A stretch of 64,000 nt of DNA from Dactylosporangium sucinum. GTDB lineage: Bacteria; Actinomycetota; Actinomycetes; Mycobacteriales; Micromonosporaceae. The stretch is from assembly GCF_014647515.1 (NCBI RefSeq), contig NZ_BMPI01000007.1, forward strand, positions 193,897-257,896. Reading direction: 5' to 3'. A model generated the notes under the pieces. That model was not told the DNA's origin. It worked only from the letters and a program-made list of their open reading frames with translations, and ran no database searches. The position numbers and the translations under genes were made by a program. Positions 1 through 10,190 of this stretch are shown here, one piece after another. Positions within the stretch are counted from its first letter, which is position 1; each line of letters begins with the position of its first letter.

Positions 1-100
1 GTGCTTGTGACACTGTCGAACGTATGAGTCGAACGTGTTTCTGCGCAACGGACTCTAACAGGATGTCGAGTGCACATCACGCCCGGCTCAGAGGCACCGC

Positions 101-129
101 GTGGCGCCCACCGGTCCGGTGGACGCCAC
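101..129 (-). terminator. Hairpin downstream of rplO
   Basis: A 12-bp stem with one wobble pair and a 5-nt loop lies just after the rplO stop, in the gap where secY would be expected next. There is no U-tract, so it could be an actinobacterial non-canonical terminator, an attenuator or a processing site between rplO and the next gene. The rest of the first 138 bases shows no gene. Confidence 0.4.
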
Positions 130-138
130 GATAGCGCT

Positions 139-597
139 CTATGCGGTTTCGCCGCCCAGCAGCTTGACCGAGCCACCGGCGGCCTCGATCTTCTCGCGGG
201 CCGTCGCGCTGAACTTGTGCGCGCTGACCTGCAGCTTGACGCCGCCGAGCTCGCCGTCGCCGAGGACCTTCACCAGCTCGCCCTTACGGACGGCGCCGGC
301 GTCGACCAGCTCGGCCACGCCAACCTCGCCGCCCTGCGGAAAAAGCTCCGCGAGGCGTGCAAGGTTCACAACCTGGAACTCGATCCGGTTGCGGTTCTTG
401 AAGCCCTTCAGCTTCGGCAGGCGCATGTGGAGGGGCATCTGCCCACCCTCGAACGCCGCCGAGATGTTCTTGCGGGCCTTGGAGCCCTTGGTGCCACGAC
501 CGGCGGTCTTGCCCTTGGAGCCCTCACCGCGACCCACGCGGGTCTTCTCGGTCTTGGCGCCCGGGGCGGGCCGGAGGTGGTGCAGCTTGATCGTCAT
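139..597 (-). CDS. rplO: 50S ribosomal protein L15
   Basis: L15 is an assembly protein of the large subunit that binds 23S rRNA. The 152-residue product has the family's usual length. It opens with the typical [14 protein letters not shown] segment and a glycine- and basic-rich stretch ([17 protein letters not shown]) at residues 23 to 39, the extended rRNA-binding tail. It is the last spc-operon gene in the window, four bases after rpmD. Identity is certain. Confidence 0.98.
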   Translation of the reverse strand: MTIKLHHLRPAPGAKTEKTRVGRGEGSKGKTAGRGTKGSKARKNISAAFEGGQMPLHMRLPKLKGFKNRNRIEFQVVNLARLAELFPQGGEVGVAELVDAGAVRKGELVKVLGDGELGGVKLQVSAHKFSATAREKIEAAGGSVKLLGGETA

Positions 598-601
598 CGG
601 A

Positions 602-784
602 TTACTCCACCTCTTCCACGGTGACCAGGTGCGTCACGGTGTGGATCATGCCGCGGATCTCCGGGCGGTCCTCCTTGACGACCACGTCGCGGATCCGCTT
701 CAGCCCGAGCGACCGCAGGGTGTCCCGCTGGTTCTGCTTCGAGCCGATCTCGGACCGGATCTGGGTGACCTTGAGACGAGCCAT
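602..784 (-). CDS. rpmD: 50S ribosomal protein L30
   Basis: L30 is a small 23S rRNA-binding protein. The ATG chosen gives 60 residues beginning [11 protein letters not shown], the normal bacterial length. The frame stays open further upstream, but that extension overlaps rpsE and has no L30 character. The motif [18 protein letters not shown] at residues 22 to 39 is diagnostic. It sits two bases after the rpsE stop, so it is very probably translationally coupled to rpsE. Confidence 0.97.
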   Translation of the reverse strand: MARLKVTQIRSEIGSKQNQRDTLRSLGLKRIRDVVVKEDRPEIRGMIHTVTHLVTVEEVE

Positions 785-786
785 GG

Positions 787-1410
787 CTATGCCCCCGCTC
801 CGGCCCGCGCGGCCAGCATGGCGGCCGGCGCGACGTCCTCGACCGGCAGGCCACGGCGCGCGGCCACCGCCTCCGGCGCCTCGAGCTTCTTCAGCGCCGC
901 CACCGTCGCGTGGACGATGTTGATCGCGTTCGACGACCCGAGACTCTTCGACAGTACGTCGTGGATGCCGGCGCACTCCAGGACGGCGCGGACCGGGCCA
1001 CCGGCGATGACGCCCGTACCGGCGGAGGCCGGCTTGAGCAGCACCACACCGGCCGCGTCCTCACCGATCACCGGGTGCGGGATCGACGCCGCGAGCCGCG
1101 GCACCTTGAAGAAGTGCTTCTTGGCCTCCTCGACGCCCTTGGCGATGGCCGCGGGCACCTCCTTGGCCTTTCCGTAGCCGACGCCGACCGTGCCGTCGCC
1201 GTCACCGACGATGACCAGGGCGGTGAAGCTGAAGCGACGACCACCCTTCACGACCTTGGCGACGCGGTTGATCGCGACGACCCGCTCCAGGTGGGGGGTC
1301 TTCTCGGCGGGCGCGTTGCCGCGGCCGCCACCCTCGCGACGATTCTCGCGACGGCCGCCACCTTCTTGGGTGCTACCGGACCCGCCGCCCCTGCGCTGAG
1401 GACCAGGCAT
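787..1410 (-). CDS. rpsE: 30S ribosomal protein S5
   Basis: S5 lies at the small-subunit mRNA entrance and contributes to decoding accuracy. The product has 207 residues, longer than the roughly 165 of E. coli, because of a glycine- and arginine-rich N-terminal extension of about 40 residues typical of actinobacteria. The double-stranded RNA-binding S5 domain follows ([26 protein letters not shown]), then the C-terminal domain with the [17 protein letters not shown] motif. It belongs to the spc operon between rplR and rpmD. Confidence 0.98.
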   Translation of the reverse strand: MPGPQRRGGGSGSTQEGGGRRENRREGGGRGNAPAEKTPHLERVVAINRVAKVVKGGRRFSFTALVIVGDGDGTVGVGYGKAKEVPAAIAKGVEEAKKHFFKVPRLAASIPHPVIGEDAAGVVLLKPASAGTGVIAGGPVRAVLECAGIHDVLSKSLGSSNAINIVHATVAALKKLEAPEAVAARRGLPVEDVAPAAMLAARAGAGA

Positions 1411-1424
1411 GAACGTTTCCCTTC

Positions 1425-1820
1425 TTAGAACTCGAGTCCGGCTTCGCGGGCGGCGTCCGCCAGGGCCGCGATGCGGCCGGCGTACTTGTTGCCGCCACGG
1501 TCGAAGACGACCTTGCCCACACCCGCGGCCTTCGCCCGCTCGGCGAGGAGGGTGCCGGCCTTCGCGGCCAGCGCCTTCTTGTCGCCGTCGGTGCCCCGGA
1601 TGGTCGCGTCGAGCGTCGAGGCCGACGCCAGGGTGTGCCCCTTGAGGTCGTCGACGATCTGCGCGGTGATGTTCCGCAGCGTTCGGGTGACCACCAGGCG
1701 GGGACGCTCGGCGGTGCCACTGACGTGCTTGCGGATGCGGAAGTGCCGGCGAGCACGCCCCGTGCGGCGCGCGGCGGCAACGCCGCCGGAGTTGCGGCGC
1801 TTGAGCAGCGTGGCGCTCAT
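1425..1820 (-). CDS. rplR: 50S ribosomal protein L18
   Basis: L18 anchors 5S rRNA in the central protuberance together with L5. The 131-residue product carries the family segments [21 protein letters not shown] and, near the C-terminus, [25 protein letters not shown]. Its start overlaps the end of rplF by four bases, which implies coupled translation. The basic N-terminus (residues 6 to 31) is normal for the family. Confidence 0.98.
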   Translation of the reverse strand: MSATLLKRRNSGGVAAARRTGRARRHFRIRKHVSGTAERPRLVVTRTLRNITAQIVDDLKGHTLASASTLDATIRGTDGDKKALAAKAGTLLAERAKAAGVGKVVFDRGGNKYAGRIAALADAAREAGLEF

Positions 1821-2359
1821 TTCTTACCAGCCTTTCCGGCCTTGCGGCGGATGACCTCGCCCTGGTACCGCATGCCCTTGCCCTTGTACGGCTCCGGCGG
1901 GCGGATCTTGCGGATGTTCGCGGCGACCTCGCCGACCTGCTGCTTGTCGATGCCGGCGATGTGGAACAGCGTCGGCTTCTCGACGGTGAACGTGATGCCG
2001 GGCGGCGGGGTGACGACGACCGGGTGCGAGAAGCCGAGCGCGAACTCGAGGTCCGAGCCCTTGGCGGCCACGCGGTAACCCGTGCCGGCGATCTCGATGC
2101 TCTTGCGGTACCCCTCGGTGACGCCCACCACCATGTTCGAGATCAGCGTGCGCGACAGGCCGTGGAGCTCCTTGGCCTTGCGCTCGTCGTTGGGGCGGAC
2201 GACGTTGAAGCTGCCGTCCTCGGCCCGCTCGACGGTGATCGGCTCGGCGAGGGTGTGGCTCAGTTCGCCCTTGGGGCCCTTGACGGTGACGACCGGGCCA
2301 TTGACGTTGACCTCGACGCCGGCGGGCACCGTGATGGGCTTACGTCCGATTCGCGACAT
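1817..2359 (-). CDS. rplF: 50S ribosomal protein L6
   Basis: L6 binds 23S rRNA near the sarcin-ricin loop and supports GTPase-factor binding. The 180-residue product is full length, begins MSRIGRKPI and ends in the conserved signature [26 protein letters not shown]. It has the two-repeat L6 fold. It lies 12 bases after rpsH and overlaps rplR by four bases. Confidence 0.98.
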   Translation of the reverse strand: MSRIGRKPITVPAGVEVNVNGPVVTVKGPKGELSHTLAEPITVERAEDGSFNVVRPNDERKAKELHGLSRTLISNMVVGVTEGYRKSIEIAGTGYRVAAKGSDLEFALGFSHPVVVTPPPGITFTVEKPTLFHIAGIDKQQVGEVAANIRKIRPPEPYKGKGMRYQGEVIRRKAGKAGKK

Positions 2360-2371
2360 TGGAGACCTTCC

Positions 2372-2779
2372 TCACCAGACGTAGGCGAGGACTTCCCCGC
2401 CCACCCCTCGCTTGCGGGCCTGCCGGTCGGTGAGCAGCCCTTGGGACGTCGAGATGATGGCCACACCGAGGCCGCCGAGCACGCGCGGCATCTCGACCGA
2501 CTTCGCGTACACCCGAAGGCCCGGCTTCGACACGCGGCGGATGCCGGCGAGGCTGCGCTCACGGTTCTGGCCGTACTTGAGGTCGACGACAAGAGTCTTG
2601 CCGACCTTGCCCTCGTCCGGCTCCTGCACCTGCCACGAGGACACGTAGCCCTCGGACTTGAGCACCTCGGCGATGTTCGCCTTGATCTTCGAATATGGCA
2701 TCGACACCCGGTCGTGGTACGCCTGGTTGGCGTTGCGCAGACGCGTGAGCATGTCTGCGATGGGGTCGGTCATGGTCAT
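2372..2779 (-). CDS. rpsH: 30S ribosomal protein S8
   Basis: S8 binds the central domain of 16S rRNA and, in E. coli, represses the spc operon. The product has 135 residues counted from the first ATG. A second in-frame ATG two codons on ([15 protein letters not shown]) is an equally good start. The C-terminal signature [29 protein letters not shown] is intact. It lies between rpsZ and rplF. Confidence 0.98.
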   Translation of the reverse strand: MTMTDPIADMLTRLRNANQAYHDRVSMPYSKIKANIAEVLKSEGYVSSWQVQEPDEGKVGKTLVVDLKYGQNRERSLAGIRRVSKPGLRVYAKSVEMPRVLGGLGVAIISTSQGLLTDRQARKRGVGGEVLAYVW

Positions 2780-2841
2780 TGCTTGTCAGCCTTTCTCGCC
2801 GCGGTTCCTCGCCTCACGGGCGGGCCTGCGGCGAAGGAGGA

Positions 2842-3027
2842 TTACCAGGAGGCCTTGGAAACGCCGGGCAGTTCGCCACGGTGCGCCATCTCGCGGATGC
2901 ACACGCGGCACAGGCCGAACTTGCGGTAGACGGCCTTCGGCCGGCCGCAGCGCTGGCAGCGGGTGTACGCGCGAACCGCGAACTTGGGCTTCGCGGCGGC
3001 CTTGAGGACGAGCGCCTTCTTCGCCAT
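2842..3027 (-). CDS. rpsZ: 30S ribosomal protein S14, zinc-binding (type Z)
   Basis: This is the short 61-residue form of S14, which binds the 3' major domain of 16S rRNA. Cysteines C24, C27, C40 and C43 form two CxxC pairs and the zinc ribbon is intact (TRCQRC, GLCRVC). Actinobacteria often carry a second, zinc-free S14 elsewhere that is used in zinc starvation; none is in this window. It lies between rplE and rpsH in normal spc order. Confidence 0.98.
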   Translation of the reverse strand: MAKKALVLKAAAKPKFAVRAYTRCQRCGRPKAVYRKFGLCRVCIREMAHRGELPGVSKASW

Positions 3028-3039
3028 GGTCAGTTCTCC

Positions 3040-3606
3040 CTAGTTCTCACGGAAGGGGAAACCGAGCAGCTTGAGCAGCGCGCGGCCCTCCTCGTCCGTG
3101 CGGGCAGTGGTGACCACGGTGATGTCCATCCCTCGCGGCCGGTCGATCTTGTCCTGGTCGATCTCGTGGAAGACCGACTGCTCGGTGAGGCCGAAGGTGT
3201 AGTTGCCGTTGCCGTCGAGCTTGCGCCCGTCGAGGCCGCGGAAGTCGCGGATACGGGGCAGCGCGATCGACAGCAGCCGGTCGAGGAACTCCCACATCCG
3301 GTCGTTGCGCAGGGTGACCTTCGCGCCGATCGGCATGCCCTCACGCAGCTTGAACTGCGCGATGGACTTGGTGGCCCGGCGGACCTGCGGCTTCTGGCCG
3401 GTGATGGTGGCCAGGTCGCGGACGGCGCCGTCGATGAGCTTCGAGTCGCGGGCAGCCTCGCCGACACCCATGTTGACGACGACCTTGACCACGCCCGGCA
3501 CCTGCATCGGGTTGGCGTAGTTGAACTGCTCACGCATGGCGGCCGCGATCTCGTCGCGGTACCGCTGCTTGAGGCGAGGGTTCACCTTCTCGACCGTCGT
3601 CATCAC
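3040..3606 (-). CDS. rplE: 50S ribosomal protein L5
   Basis: L5 binds 5S rRNA and contacts the P-site tRNA. The 188-residue protein has the conserved [21 protein letters not shown] segment and the C-terminal [25 protein letters not shown]. Its start overlaps the rplX stop by four bases. Length and domain order are normal. Confidence 0.98.
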   Translation of the reverse strand: MMTTVEKVNPRLKQRYRDEIAAAMREQFNYANPMQVPGVVKVVVNMGVGEAARDSKLIDGAVRDLATITGQKPQVRRATKSIAQFKLREGMPIGAKVTLRNDRMWEFLDRLLSIALPRIRDFRGLDGRKLDGNGNYTFGLTEQSVFHEIDQDKIDRPRGMDITVVTTARTDEEGRALLKLLGFPFREN

Positions 3607-3917
3607 AGATCCTTACCGGAGCGGCGCGACACGCGGGTCTTCACGCCGTTCTCGTCGATGCGGGACCCGACCCGGGTGGGCTTGTTGTCCGAGTCGACCA
3701 CCATCACGTTGGAGATGTGGATGGGGGCTTCCTGCGTCACGATCCCGCCGGTCTTGGAGCCCCGCTGGGTGGTGCGGATGCGGGTGTGCTTCTTGACGCG
3801 GTTGACGCCCTCGACGATGACCTTGTCCTCGCGCGGGAGGGCGGTCAGCACCTTGCCGGTCTGGCCCTTGTCCTTGCCGGCGAGGATCAGGACGGTGTCG
3901 CCCTTCTTCACCTTCAT
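3603..3917 (-). CDS. rplX: 50S ribosomal protein L24
   Basis: L24 initiates large-subunit assembly. The 104-residue product begins with a KOW motif ([21 protein letters not shown], residues 4 to 24) and has the [22 protein letters not shown] tail. It sits two bases after rplN and overlaps rplE by four bases, as usual for tightly packed spc genes. Confidence 0.98.
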   Translation of the reverse strand: MKVKKGDTVLILAGKDKGQTGKVLTALPREDKVIVEGVNRVKKHTRIRTTQRGSKTGGIVTQEAPIHISNVMVVDSDNKPTRVGSRIDENGVKTRVSRRSGKDL

Positions 3918-3919
3918 GG

Positions 3920-4288
3920 CTACAGCACCTCCGGCGCGAGCGAAATGATCTTCATGAAGCGCTTGTCCCGGAGCTCACGCCCGACCGGACCGAAGATGCG
4001 GGTGCCACGCGGGTCCCCGCCGTCCTTGATGATCACGGCGGCGTTCTCGTCGAACCGGATGTACGACCCGTCCGGGCGGCGCCGCTCCTTGGTGGTCCGG
4101 ACGACGACGGCCTTGACCACGTCGCCCTTCTTCACGCCGGCGCCCGGGATCGCGTCCTTCACCGTGGCCACGATGATGTCGCCGATGCCTGCATAGCGGC
4201 GACCCGAGCCACCGAGCACACGGATGCACAGGATCTCCCGGGCACCCGTGTTGTCGGCGACGCGCAGCCGCGACTCCTGCTGAATCAC
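3920..4288 (-). CDS. rplN: 50S ribosomal protein L14
   Basis: L14 forms an intersubunit bridge and is the landing site for the silencing factor RsfS. The 122 residues match the universal length. The signatures [16 protein letters not shown] at the start and [23 protein letters not shown] at the end are complete. A 69-bp gap separates it from rpsQ, the usual boundary between the S10 and spc operons, but I see no clear terminator there. Confidence 0.98.
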   Translation of the reverse strand: MIQQESRLRVADNTGAREILCIRVLGGSGRRYAGIGDIIVATVKDAIPGAGVKKGDVVKAVVVRTTKERRRPDGSYIRFDENAAVIIKDGGDPRGTRIFGPVGRELRDKRFMKIISLAPEVL

Positions 4289-4357
4289 GCTTATCTCCTA
4301 ATGTCTGCCAGTTCTCGGCGCCGCCGGAGCGGCGCCGAGCTTGGCGGAACGACGGCC

Positions 4358-4648
4358 TTACTTGGCCTTTTCGAGGATCTCCACGACCCGCCAGCGCTTG
4401 GTCGCCGACAGCGGCCGGGTCTCCATGAGCAGCACGCGGTCGCCGATGCCGCACGCGTTCTGCTCGTCGTGCGCCTTCAGCTTGCTGGTGCGGCGCATGA
4501 CCTTGCCGTACAGCGGGTGCTTGACCTGGTCCTCGACCGCCACGACGACGGTCTTGTTCATCTTGTCGCTGACCACGAGGCCCTCGCGGACCTTGCGGCG
4601 GCCGCGCACCTCGGTGCCCGGCTCGGTCGTCTGCTCGCTCATGCTCAT
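4358..4648 (-). CDS. rpsQ: 30S ribosomal protein S17
   Basis: S17 is a primary 16S rRNA binder with an OB fold. The product is 96 residues including a short acidic N-terminal extension ([12 protein letters not shown]); a second ATG two codons downstream is an alternative start. The core [29 protein letters not shown] is diagnostic. It overlaps rpmC by four bases and ends the S10 operon order. Confidence 0.98.
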   Translation of the reverse strand: MSMSEQTTEPGTEVRGRRKVREGLVVSDKMNKTVVVAVEDQVKHPLYGKVMRRTSKLKAHDEQNACGIGDRVLLMETRPLSATKRWRVVEILEKAK

Positions 4649-4884
4649 GCCACCTCAGCCACAGCGTCGGGCGCGGCCGAAAGACCCAGCTCGCGCTCAC
4701 GCATGATCGTGTAGATCCGGGCGATGTCCCTGCGGATGACCTGCAGTCGCCCATGGTTGTCCAGCTGGCCCGTGGCCGACTGCACGCGGAGGTTGAACAG
4801 CTCCGCCTTGGCTTCCCGCAGCTTCTCGACCAGGCCCTCGTCGGACAGCTCACGCAGCTCGGTCGCCTTGATACCGGCGGCCAT
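4645..4884 (-). CDS. rpmC: 50S ribosomal protein L29
   Basis: L29 lies at the exit tunnel beside L23, where trigger factor and SRP bind. The 79-residue two-helix protein has the motif [33 protein letters not shown]. Its start codon overlaps the rplP stop by one base and its end overlaps rpsQ by four, which suggests continuous translational coupling. Confidence 0.97.
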   Translation of the reverse strand: MAAGIKATELRELSDEGLVEKLREAKAELFNLRVQSATGQLDNHGRLQVIRRDIARIYTIMRERELGLSAAPDAVAEVA

Positions 4885-5309
4885 CAGACATCAGCCCCTT
4901 CACGCGTGACGATCCGGCACTTCAGCGGAAGCTTGTGGATCGCGCGCCGCATTGCTTCCCGGGCGATCTGCTCGTTCGGGAACGACATCTCGAAGAGGAT
5001 CCGGCCCGGCTTGATGTTGGCCACCCACCACTCGGGAGAGCCCTTGCCGGAACCCATCCGGGTCTCGGCCGGCTTCTTGGTGATCGAGCGGTCCGGGAAG
5101 ATCGTGATCCAGACCTTGCCACCACGACGGATGTGCCGGGTCATGGCGATACGGGCCGCTTCGATCTGCCGGTTGGTGATGTACGCGGGCTCGAGGGCCT
5201 GGATACCGAACTCACCGAAGACCACGCGCGTGCCGCCCTTGGCCGGACCGTGGCGGTCCGGGTGGTGCGGCTTGCGGAAGCCCTTCGGGGGCTTGCGTGG
5301 GATCAGCAT
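4884..5309 (-). CDS. rplP: 50S ribosomal protein L16
   Basis: L16 lies near the peptidyl-transferase centre and the A-site tRNA elbow. The product is 141 residues. The N-terminal [25 protein letters not shown] and the [23 protein letters not shown] segment identify it. The S10-operon position after rpsC is conserved. Confidence 0.98.
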   Translation of the reverse strand: MLIPRKPPKGFRKPHHPDRHGPAKGGTRVVFGEFGIQALEPAYITNRQIEAARIAMTRHIRRGGKVWITIFPDRSITKKPAETRMGSGKGSPEWWVANIKPGRILFEMSFPNEQIAREAMRRAIHKLPLKCRIVTREGADV

Positions 5310-5312
5310 TGG

Positions 5313-6164
5313 TCAGCCCTCCTGCTGCGTCTCTGCCGGAGCCGGCGTCGGCTCAGCGGCGGGCGCGCTCTCGCTGGCAGCCCCCGCGGCGTGCGCCGCG
5401 GCGGCGGCCCGGCCCGCCTCGGTACCACCGGCGGTCGTGCCGGACGAGCCGGAACGCCCGCGACGCGGCCGCTCGGGCCGGTCGGCACGCTCACGACGGC
5501 CACGCGGGGGCGCGGCCTCGGCCGGCGCCTCGCGACCCGGAACGGCGTCGCCCTTGTAGATCCAGACCTTCACGCCGATGCGGCCGAAGGTGGTACGGGC
5601 CTCGAAGAAGCCGTACTCGATGTTCGCGCGGAGCGAGTGCAGCGGCACGCGACCCTCGCGGTAGAACTCGGTGCGGCTCATCTCGGCGCCGCCGAGACGG
5701 CCGGAGACCTGCACCCGGATGCCGCGCACCAGCGTGTTCTTCATCGCCGACTGCATCGACTTGCGCATCGCGCGGCGGAAGCTGACCCGGCTGGACAGCT
5801 GCTCGGCGACCGCCTGGGCGACGAGCTGCGCGTCCGACTCGGGGCTCTTCACCTCGAGGATGTTGAGCTGCACCTGCTTGCCGGTGAGCTTCTCCAGCTC
5901 GGCGCGGATGCGGTCGGCCTCGGCGCCCTTGCGGCCGATGACGATGCCCGGGCGGGCCGTGTGGATGTCCACGCGGACCCGGTCGCGGGTGCGCTCGATG
6001 TCGACCTTGGCGATGCCGGCCCGCTCCAGGCCCTTGGACATCATCCGACGGATCTTGACGTCCTCGGCGATGTAGTCCTTGTAGAGCTTGTCGGCGTACC
6101 AGCGGGACTTCCAGTCGGTGCTGATGCCGAGCCGGAACCCGTGCGGGTGAACCTTCTGACCCAT
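5313..6164 (-). CDS. rpsC: 30S ribosomal protein S3
   Basis: S3 binds 16S rRNA and helps form the mRNA entry helicase. An N-terminal type-II KH domain carries the [19 protein letters not shown] motif at about residues 77 to 95, followed by the S3 C-terminal domain ([23 protein letters not shown]). At 283 residues it is about 50 longer than E. coli S3. The extra is an arginine-, proline- and alanine-rich tail, common in high-GC actinobacteria and probably disordered. It overlaps the rplV stop by one base. Confidence 0.98.
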   Translation of the reverse strand: MGQKVHPHGFRLGISTDWKSRWYADKLYKDYIAEDVKIRRMMSKGLERAGIAKVDIERTRDRVRVDIHTARPGIVIGRKGAEADRIRAELEKLTGKQVQLNILEVKSPESDAQLVAQAVAEQLSSRVSFRRAMRKSMQSAMKNTLVRGIRVQVSGRLGGAEMSRTEFYREGRVPLHSLRANIEYGFFEARTTFGRIGVKVWIYKGDAVPGREAPAEAAPPRGRRERADRPERPRRGRSGSSGTTAGGTEAGRAAAAAHAAGAASESAPAAEPTPAPAETQQEG

Positions 6165-6709
6165 TACTCGGTCCCTTCCTCGGCGTCAGCCTTCGGCGCT
6201 GCCGCCTTCTTGGCCGGAGCCTTCTTCGCCGCCGTCTTCTTGGCGGGCGTCGACTCGACCTCGTCGGTCTCGTCCGTCTCCGGCGTCACGGCCTTCGCGG
6301 CCTTGGTCGCCTTCGCCACGCCGGCCTTCGCCGCGCGGGCCTGGGCGGCCGGGACGCTCTCGACCACGATCGTGATGTGGCTGGTGCGCTTGCGGATCCG
6401 GTACGCCCGGCCCTGCGCCCGCGGACGGAACCGCTTGAGCGTGGGGCCCTCGTCGACGTAGGCCTCGGCGACCAGGAGCGAATCGGGGTCGAGACGCTCG
6501 TTGTTCTCTGCGTTGGCGATCGCGCTCGCGAGCACCTTGTAGACCGGCTCGCTCGCCGACTGCGGCGCGAACTGCAGCACCGTGAGCGCCTCGCGCGCGG
6601 GCAGGCCGCGCACGAGGTTCACCACACGGCGCGCCTTCATCGGCGACACGCGCACGTGGCGCGCGATCGCCCGGGCACCGGGCAGCGCCGCCTCGCTCTT
6701 CGTTGGCAT
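6164..6709 (-). CDS. rplV: 50S ribosomal protein L22 with long basic/acidic tail
   Basis: L22 lines the exit tunnel, where macrolide-resistance changes can arise. The conserved core ([16 protein letters not shown] to [14 protein letters not shown]) covers about residues 20 to 120. About 60 residues of alanine, lysine and glutamate ([20 protein letters not shown]) follow, making 181 residues against about 110 in E. coli. Tail extensions are usual in actinobacterial L22, though this one is long. Confidence 0.97.
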   Translation of the reverse strand: MPTKSEAALPGARAIARHVRVSPMKARRVVNLVRGLPAREALTVLQFAPQSASEPVYKVLASAIANAENNERLDPDSLLVAEAYVDEGPTLKRFRPRAQGRAYRIRKRTSHITIVVESVPAAQARAAKAGVAKATKAAKAVTPETDETDEVESTPAKKTAAKKAPAKKAAAPKADAEEGTE

Positions 6710-6740
6710 CGGGAAATCCTCTTGATTCCTATCGGCTGCC

Positions 6741-7022
6741 TTAGCGGCGGCGGCTCTTCCGGTCGTCCTTCTCGTGACCCTTGAACGTGCGGGTCAAAGC
6801 GAACTCGCCGAGCTTGTGCCCGACCATCGCCTCGGTCACGAACACGGGCACGTGCTTGCGTCCGTCGTGGACGGCGATCGTGTGACCGAGCATCTCGGGG
6901 ACGATCGTCGACCGGCGCGACCAGGTCTTGATGACGTTCTTGGAGTTCTTGGCGTTCTGGACTTCCACCTTCTTGATGAGGTGGTCGTCAACGAACGGGC
7001 CCTTCTTGAGGCTGCGAGGCAT
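6741..7022 (-). CDS. rpsS: 30S ribosomal protein S19
   Basis: S19 is in the small-subunit head near the A site. The 93-residue protein starts [19 protein letters not shown] and has the conserved [24 protein letters not shown] and [16 protein letters not shown] segments. It is located between rplB and rplV as in all S10 operons. Confidence 0.98.
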   Translation of the reverse strand: MPRSLKKGPFVDDHLIKKVEVQNAKNSKNVIKTWSRRSTIVPEMLGHTIAVHDGRKHVPVFVTEAMVGHKLGEFALTRTFKGHEKDDRKSRRR

Positions 7023-7034
7023 TGCTCAGGCTCC

Positions 7035-7874
7035 TTAGCCGCGCTTCCGGGTGGCGTAACGCCGACGGACGATGAGACGGTCGCTCGGCTGGCCCTTGCG
7101 CCGCGTGCGGCCCTCCGGCTTGCCCTTCGGGTTGACCGGGTGGCGGCCACCAGAGGTCTTGCCCTCACCACCACCGTGCGGATGGTCGATCGGGTTCATC
7201 GCGACACCACGGACGGTCGGGCGCTTGCCCTTCCACCGCATGCGGCCGGCCTTGCCCCAGTTGATGTTCGACTGGTCGGCGTTGCCGATCTCGCCGACGG
7301 TGGCCCGGCAGTGCACGTCGACGCGCCGGATCTCACCCGAGGGCATGCGGAGCGTGGCGTACTGACCCTCGCGGCCCAGCAGCTGGATGCCGACGCCGGC
7401 CGAGCGGGCCAGCTTCGCGCCACCGCCCGGGCGCAGCTCCACGGCGTGGACCGTGGTGCCGACCGGGATGTTACGCAGCGGCAGGTTGTTGCCCGGCTTG
7501 ATGTCCGCGCCGGCGCCCGCCTCGACCCGGTCCCCCTGCTTGAGGTCCTTCGGGGCGATGATGTACCGCTTCTCGCCGTCGGCGTAGTGCAGCAGCGCGA
7601 TGCGCGCGGTCCGGTTGGGGTCGTACTCGATGTGCGCGACCTTGGCGGGGATCCCGTCCTTGTCCGCACGGCGGAAGTCGATCAGCCGGTACTGGCGCTT
7701 GTGGCCGCCGCCCTGGTGGCGCGCGGTCACCCGCCCGTGGACGTTGCGACCGCCCTTGTTCGGCAGCGGGACGAGCAGCGACTTCTCCGGCGTCGATCGG
7801 GTGATCTCGGCGAAGTCGGCAACGCTCGAACCACGACGACCGGGCGTCGTCGGCTTGTACTTACGGATAGCCAT
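7035..7874 (-). CDS. rplB: 50S ribosomal protein L2
   Basis: L2 is essential for subunit joining and peptidyl-transferase activity. The 279-residue product begins [18 protein letters not shown], and the C-terminal signature [22 protein letters not shown] contains the conserved histidine studied for catalysis (H of DHPHGG). Length is normal. It lies in the S10 operon after rplW. Confidence 0.98.
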   Translation of the reverse strand: MAIRKYKPTTPGRRGSSVADFAEITRSTPEKSLLVPLPNKGGRNVHGRVTARHQGGGHKRQYRLIDFRRADKDGIPAKVAHIEYDPNRTARIALLHYADGEKRYIIAPKDLKQGDRVEAGAGADIKPGNNLPLRNIPVGTTVHAVELRPGGGAKLARSAGVGIQLLGREGQYATLRMPSGEIRRVDVHCRATVGEIGNADQSNINWGKAGRMRWKGKRPTVRGVAMNPIDHPHGGGEGKTSGGRHPVNPKGKPEGRTRRKGQPSDRLIVRRRYATRKRG

Positions 7875-7886
7875 CGTCTATACCCC

Positions 7887-8189
7887 TCAGCTGACCGGTC
7901 CGCCGAAGGCTTCGATCCGGTCACCCTCGGCGAGCTTGACCATCGCCCGCTTCGTGTCCTTGCGCTTGCCCCAACCCGTGCGGGTCCGCTTGCGCTTGCC
8001 TTCGCGGTTGATGGTGTTGACCGACAGGACGCGGACGTTGAAGATCTGCTGGATAGCGATCTTGATTTCCGTCTTGTTCGCGTCCGGGTGCACCAGGAAC
8101 GTGTACCAGTTGCGGTTGAGCTCGCTGTAGCTCTTCTCCGAGACCACCGGCTGGATGATCACGTCCCGCGGGTCGGCGATCGTCGCCAT
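7887..8189 (-). CDS. rplW: 50S ribosomal protein L23
   Basis: L23 is the docking point at the exit tunnel for trigger factor and SRP. The 100-residue protein has the [34 protein letters not shown] signature and a basic loop ([17 protein letters not shown]). It lies three bases after rplD. Confidence 0.98.
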   Translation of the reverse strand: MATIADPRDVIIQPVVSEKSYSELNRNWYTFLVHPDANKTEIKIAIQQIFNVRVLSVNTINREGKRKRTRTGWGKRKDTKRAMVKLAEGDRIEAFGGPVS

Positions 8190-8192
8190 GGC

Positions 8193-8864
8193 TCAGCCCT
8201 CCTCGTTGCTGTCGGCGTCGGCGCTGTCCGCACCGAACTCGGCCGGCACCCCGAGGAACTCGTTGAGCGCCGCGGTCGTGAAGACCACCTCGTCCGAGAT
8301 GAGCACGTCGTGCGTGTTGAGCTGGTCGGCGACCAGCAGGTGCACCGACTGCTCGTTGCGCAGGCTCAGCCAGTTGGCCTCGTCGTCGCGCGCGAGGACC
8401 ACCAGGACCCGGCGCGCCTCGGTGATGCCGCGCAGCACCTTGAGCGCTTCCTTGGTCCTCGGGGTCTCGCCCTCGATGAAGGTCTCCACGACGTGGATGC
8501 GGCCCTCGCGGGCGCGGTCGGAGAGCGCGCCGCGCAGGGCGGCGGCCTTCATCTTCTTGTTCACCCGCTGGGTGTAGTCACGCGGCACGGGGCCGTGGAC
8601 CACGCCACCACCGGTGAACTGCGGCGCGCGGATCGAGCCCTGACGGGCGCGGCCGGTGCCCTTCTGCTTGTACGGCTTCTTGCCGCCGCCGGCGACCTCG
8701 CCGCGCGACTTGGCCTTGTGCGTGCCCTGGCGGGCCGCGGCCAGCTGCGCCACGACGACCTGGTGCATCAGCGGGATGCTGGCCTGGGCGTCGAAGATGT
8801 CGTCCGGCAGCTCGACGGTGCCGTTGGTCGCGCCGTCGACCGTCTTGATGTCAACGGTGGTCAC
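8193..8864 (-). CDS. rplD: 50S ribosomal protein L4
   Basis: L4 reaches into the exit tunnel and, in E. coli, represses the S10 operon. The 223 residues include the tunnel-loop segment [31 protein letters not shown] at about residues 67 to 97. A short acidic C-terminal tail ([11 protein letters not shown]) extends the family length slightly. It overlaps the rplC end by four bases. Confidence 0.98.
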   Translation of the reverse strand: MTTVDIKTVDGATNGTVELPDDIFDAQASIPLMHQVVVAQLAAARQGTHKAKSRGEVAGGGKKPYKQKGTGRARQGSIRAPQFTGGGVVHGPVPRDYTQRVNKKMKAAALRGALSDRAREGRIHVVETFIEGETPRTKEALKVLRGITEARRVLVVLARDDEANWLSLRNEQSVHLLVADQLNTHDVLISDEVVFTTAALNEFLGVPAEFGADSADADSNEEG

Positions 8865-9532
8865 TTGGTGATCCCACCCTTCTGCGCCTTCGCCTCGGTC
8901 TTGGCCGCGGTGCGCAGCAGCACGAGGCTGCCCTTCGGGCCCGGGATCGCGCCCCTGACGAGGATCAGGCCCTCTTCGGCGTCGACCCGCTGCACGGTCA
9001 CGTTCTGCACGGTGTAGCGCACGCCACCCATGCGGCCGGCCATGCGGACGCCCTTGAAGACGCGACCCGGGGTCGCGCAGGCGCCGATCGAGCCGGGCGA
9101 GCGGTGCTTGCGCTCGACACCGTGGCTGGCCCGGAGGCCGTGGAAGCCGTGGCGCTTCATGACGCCCGCGAAGCCCTTGCCCTTGCTGCGGCCGGTGACG
9201 TCGATGCGCTGGCCGGCGGCGAAGGTGTCGGCGGTGATCTCCTGGCCCAGCGCGTACTCACCGGCGTCGGTCGTGCGCAGCTCGACGATGTGCCGGCGCG
9301 GCGCGACGTCCGCCTTCGCGAAGTGGCCGGAGCGCGGCTTGTTGACCTTGCGCGGGTCGATCTGACCCCACGCCAACTGGACCGCCGAGTAGCCGTCGTT
9401 GTCGGGCGTGCGCACCTGGGTCACGACGCACGGGCCGGCCTGCACCACGGTCACTGGGACAACCTTGCCGTTGTCCCAGACCTGGGTCATGCCGAGCTTC
9501 TCACCCAGGATGCCCTTGACTTGCCTGTCCAT
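8861..9532 (-). CDS. rplC: 50S ribosomal protein L3
   Basis: L3 is an early assembly protein whose loop nears the peptidyl-transferase centre. The 223-residue product begins [20 protein letters not shown] and carries [17 protein letters not shown] and the [17 protein letters not shown] motif. It lies between rpsJ and rplD in the S10 operon. Confidence 0.98.
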   Translation of the reverse strand: MDRQVKGILGEKLGMTQVWDNGKVVPVTVVQAGPCVVTQVRTPDNDGYSAVQLAWGQIDPRKVNKPRSGHFAKADVAPRRHIVELRTTDAGEYALGQEITADTFAAGQRIDVTGRSKGKGFAGVMKRHGFHGLRASHGVERKHRSPGSIGACATPGRVFKGVRMAGRMGGVRYTVQNVTVQRVDAEEGLILVRGAIPGPKGSLVLLRTAAKTEAKAQKGGITK

Positions 9533-9544
9533 AAGTCCGAGTCC

Positions 9545-9853
9545 CTACAGCTTGATCTCGATGTCGACGCCAGCCGGCAGGTCGAGCCGCATGAGCGAGT
9601 CGACCGTCTTGGGGGTCGGGTCGATGATGTCGATCAGACGCTTGTGCGTGCGCATCTCGAAGTGCTCGCGCGAGTCCTTGTACTTGTGCGGCGAGCGGAT
9701 CACGCAGTAGCGGTTGATCTCAGTGGGCAGCGGCACCGGCCCAGCGACCTGGGCCCCGGTGCGCGTGACCGTCTCGACGATCTTCCGCGCCGAGGAGTCG
9801 ACGACCTCGTGGTCGTAGGCCTTGAGCCGGATGCGGATCTTCTGTCCCGCCAT
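9545..9853 (-). CDS. rpsJ: 30S ribosomal protein S10 (transcription factor NusE)
   Basis: S10 is in the small-subunit head and doubles as NusE in antitermination with NusB and NusG. The ATG chosen gives 102 residues from [19 protein letters not shown], the normal length; upstream codons in frame belong to the leader. The signature [10 protein letters not shown] appears as [10 protein letters not shown]. It is the first gene of the S10 operon after a 337-bp leader. Confidence 0.98.
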   Translation of the reverse strand: MAGQKIRIRLKAYDHEVVDSSARKIVETVTRTGAQVAGPVPLPTEINRYCVIRSPHKYKDSREHFEMRTHKRLIDIIDPTPKTVDSLMRLDLPAGVDIEIKL

Positions 9854-9941
9854 GGTGGCTTCAGTTCCCTCTCTCATGCGGGGCCTTGCAACCCCGCGAA
9901 CCCCGAAGGGTCCGGTGCCGCCTATTGGTGTTTGTCCGACC

Positions 9942-9961
9942 CCCGCGGTCGGGCGTGTCGC
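9942..9961 (-). repeat. 20-nt leader element shared with rpsL leader (copy 1)
   Basis: The minus-strand sequence with core GACACGCCCGACCG is identical over 20 nt to the copy in the rpsL leader. It lies about 89 nt upstream of the rpsJ start. The 3' half can pair with the following GTCGG to make a small hairpin. The matching orientation and similar distance to a ribosomal gene start suggest a regulatory RNA element. Confidence 0.7.
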
Positions 9962-10140
9962 GGCCAAGGGCCAGGCTCCGCCGCATACGTCCTCTGCGGG
10001 ACCGCCGGCGACTTTGGAGACCTACCCCAGGGCGTGCCACGCCCGGATCGCGGAGATGCGCGCCAGTGCAGGACTGACGCCGCGCGGAAGCGGCCGAGAC
10101 TCATTGAGCAGCCTCGACCGCCCCGCGACGCAACCCGACC

Positions 10141-10170
10141 ATTATGCCGCACGGACTGCGACAAAGTGAA
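10141..10170 (-). promoter_or_regulatory. Candidate promoter of the S10 operon
   Basis: On the minus strand a TTCACT -35 and a CATAAT -10 are separated by 18 bp. The -10 is close to the housekeeping consensus and the -35 is weaker. It lies about 290 bp before rpsJ and just after the tuf stop, where an independent S10 promoter is expected. Confidence 0.5.
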
Positions 10171-10190
10171 ATCGGGGTACCTTCAGGGAG

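Larger units (their letters stand above)
9854..10190 (-). promoter_or_regulatory. rpsJ (S10 operon) leader region
   Basis: This 337-bp stretch between tuf and rpsJ holds no convincing gene. From upstream to downstream on the minus strand it carries a promoter-like pair, GC-rich segments able to fold, a 20-nt element also present before rpsL, and a short hairpin around CCGAC/GTCGG. The length suggests an mRNA leader of almost 290 nt with regulatory folding, for example L4 feedback as in E. coli, although no match to that structure can be claimed by eye. Confidence 0.55.
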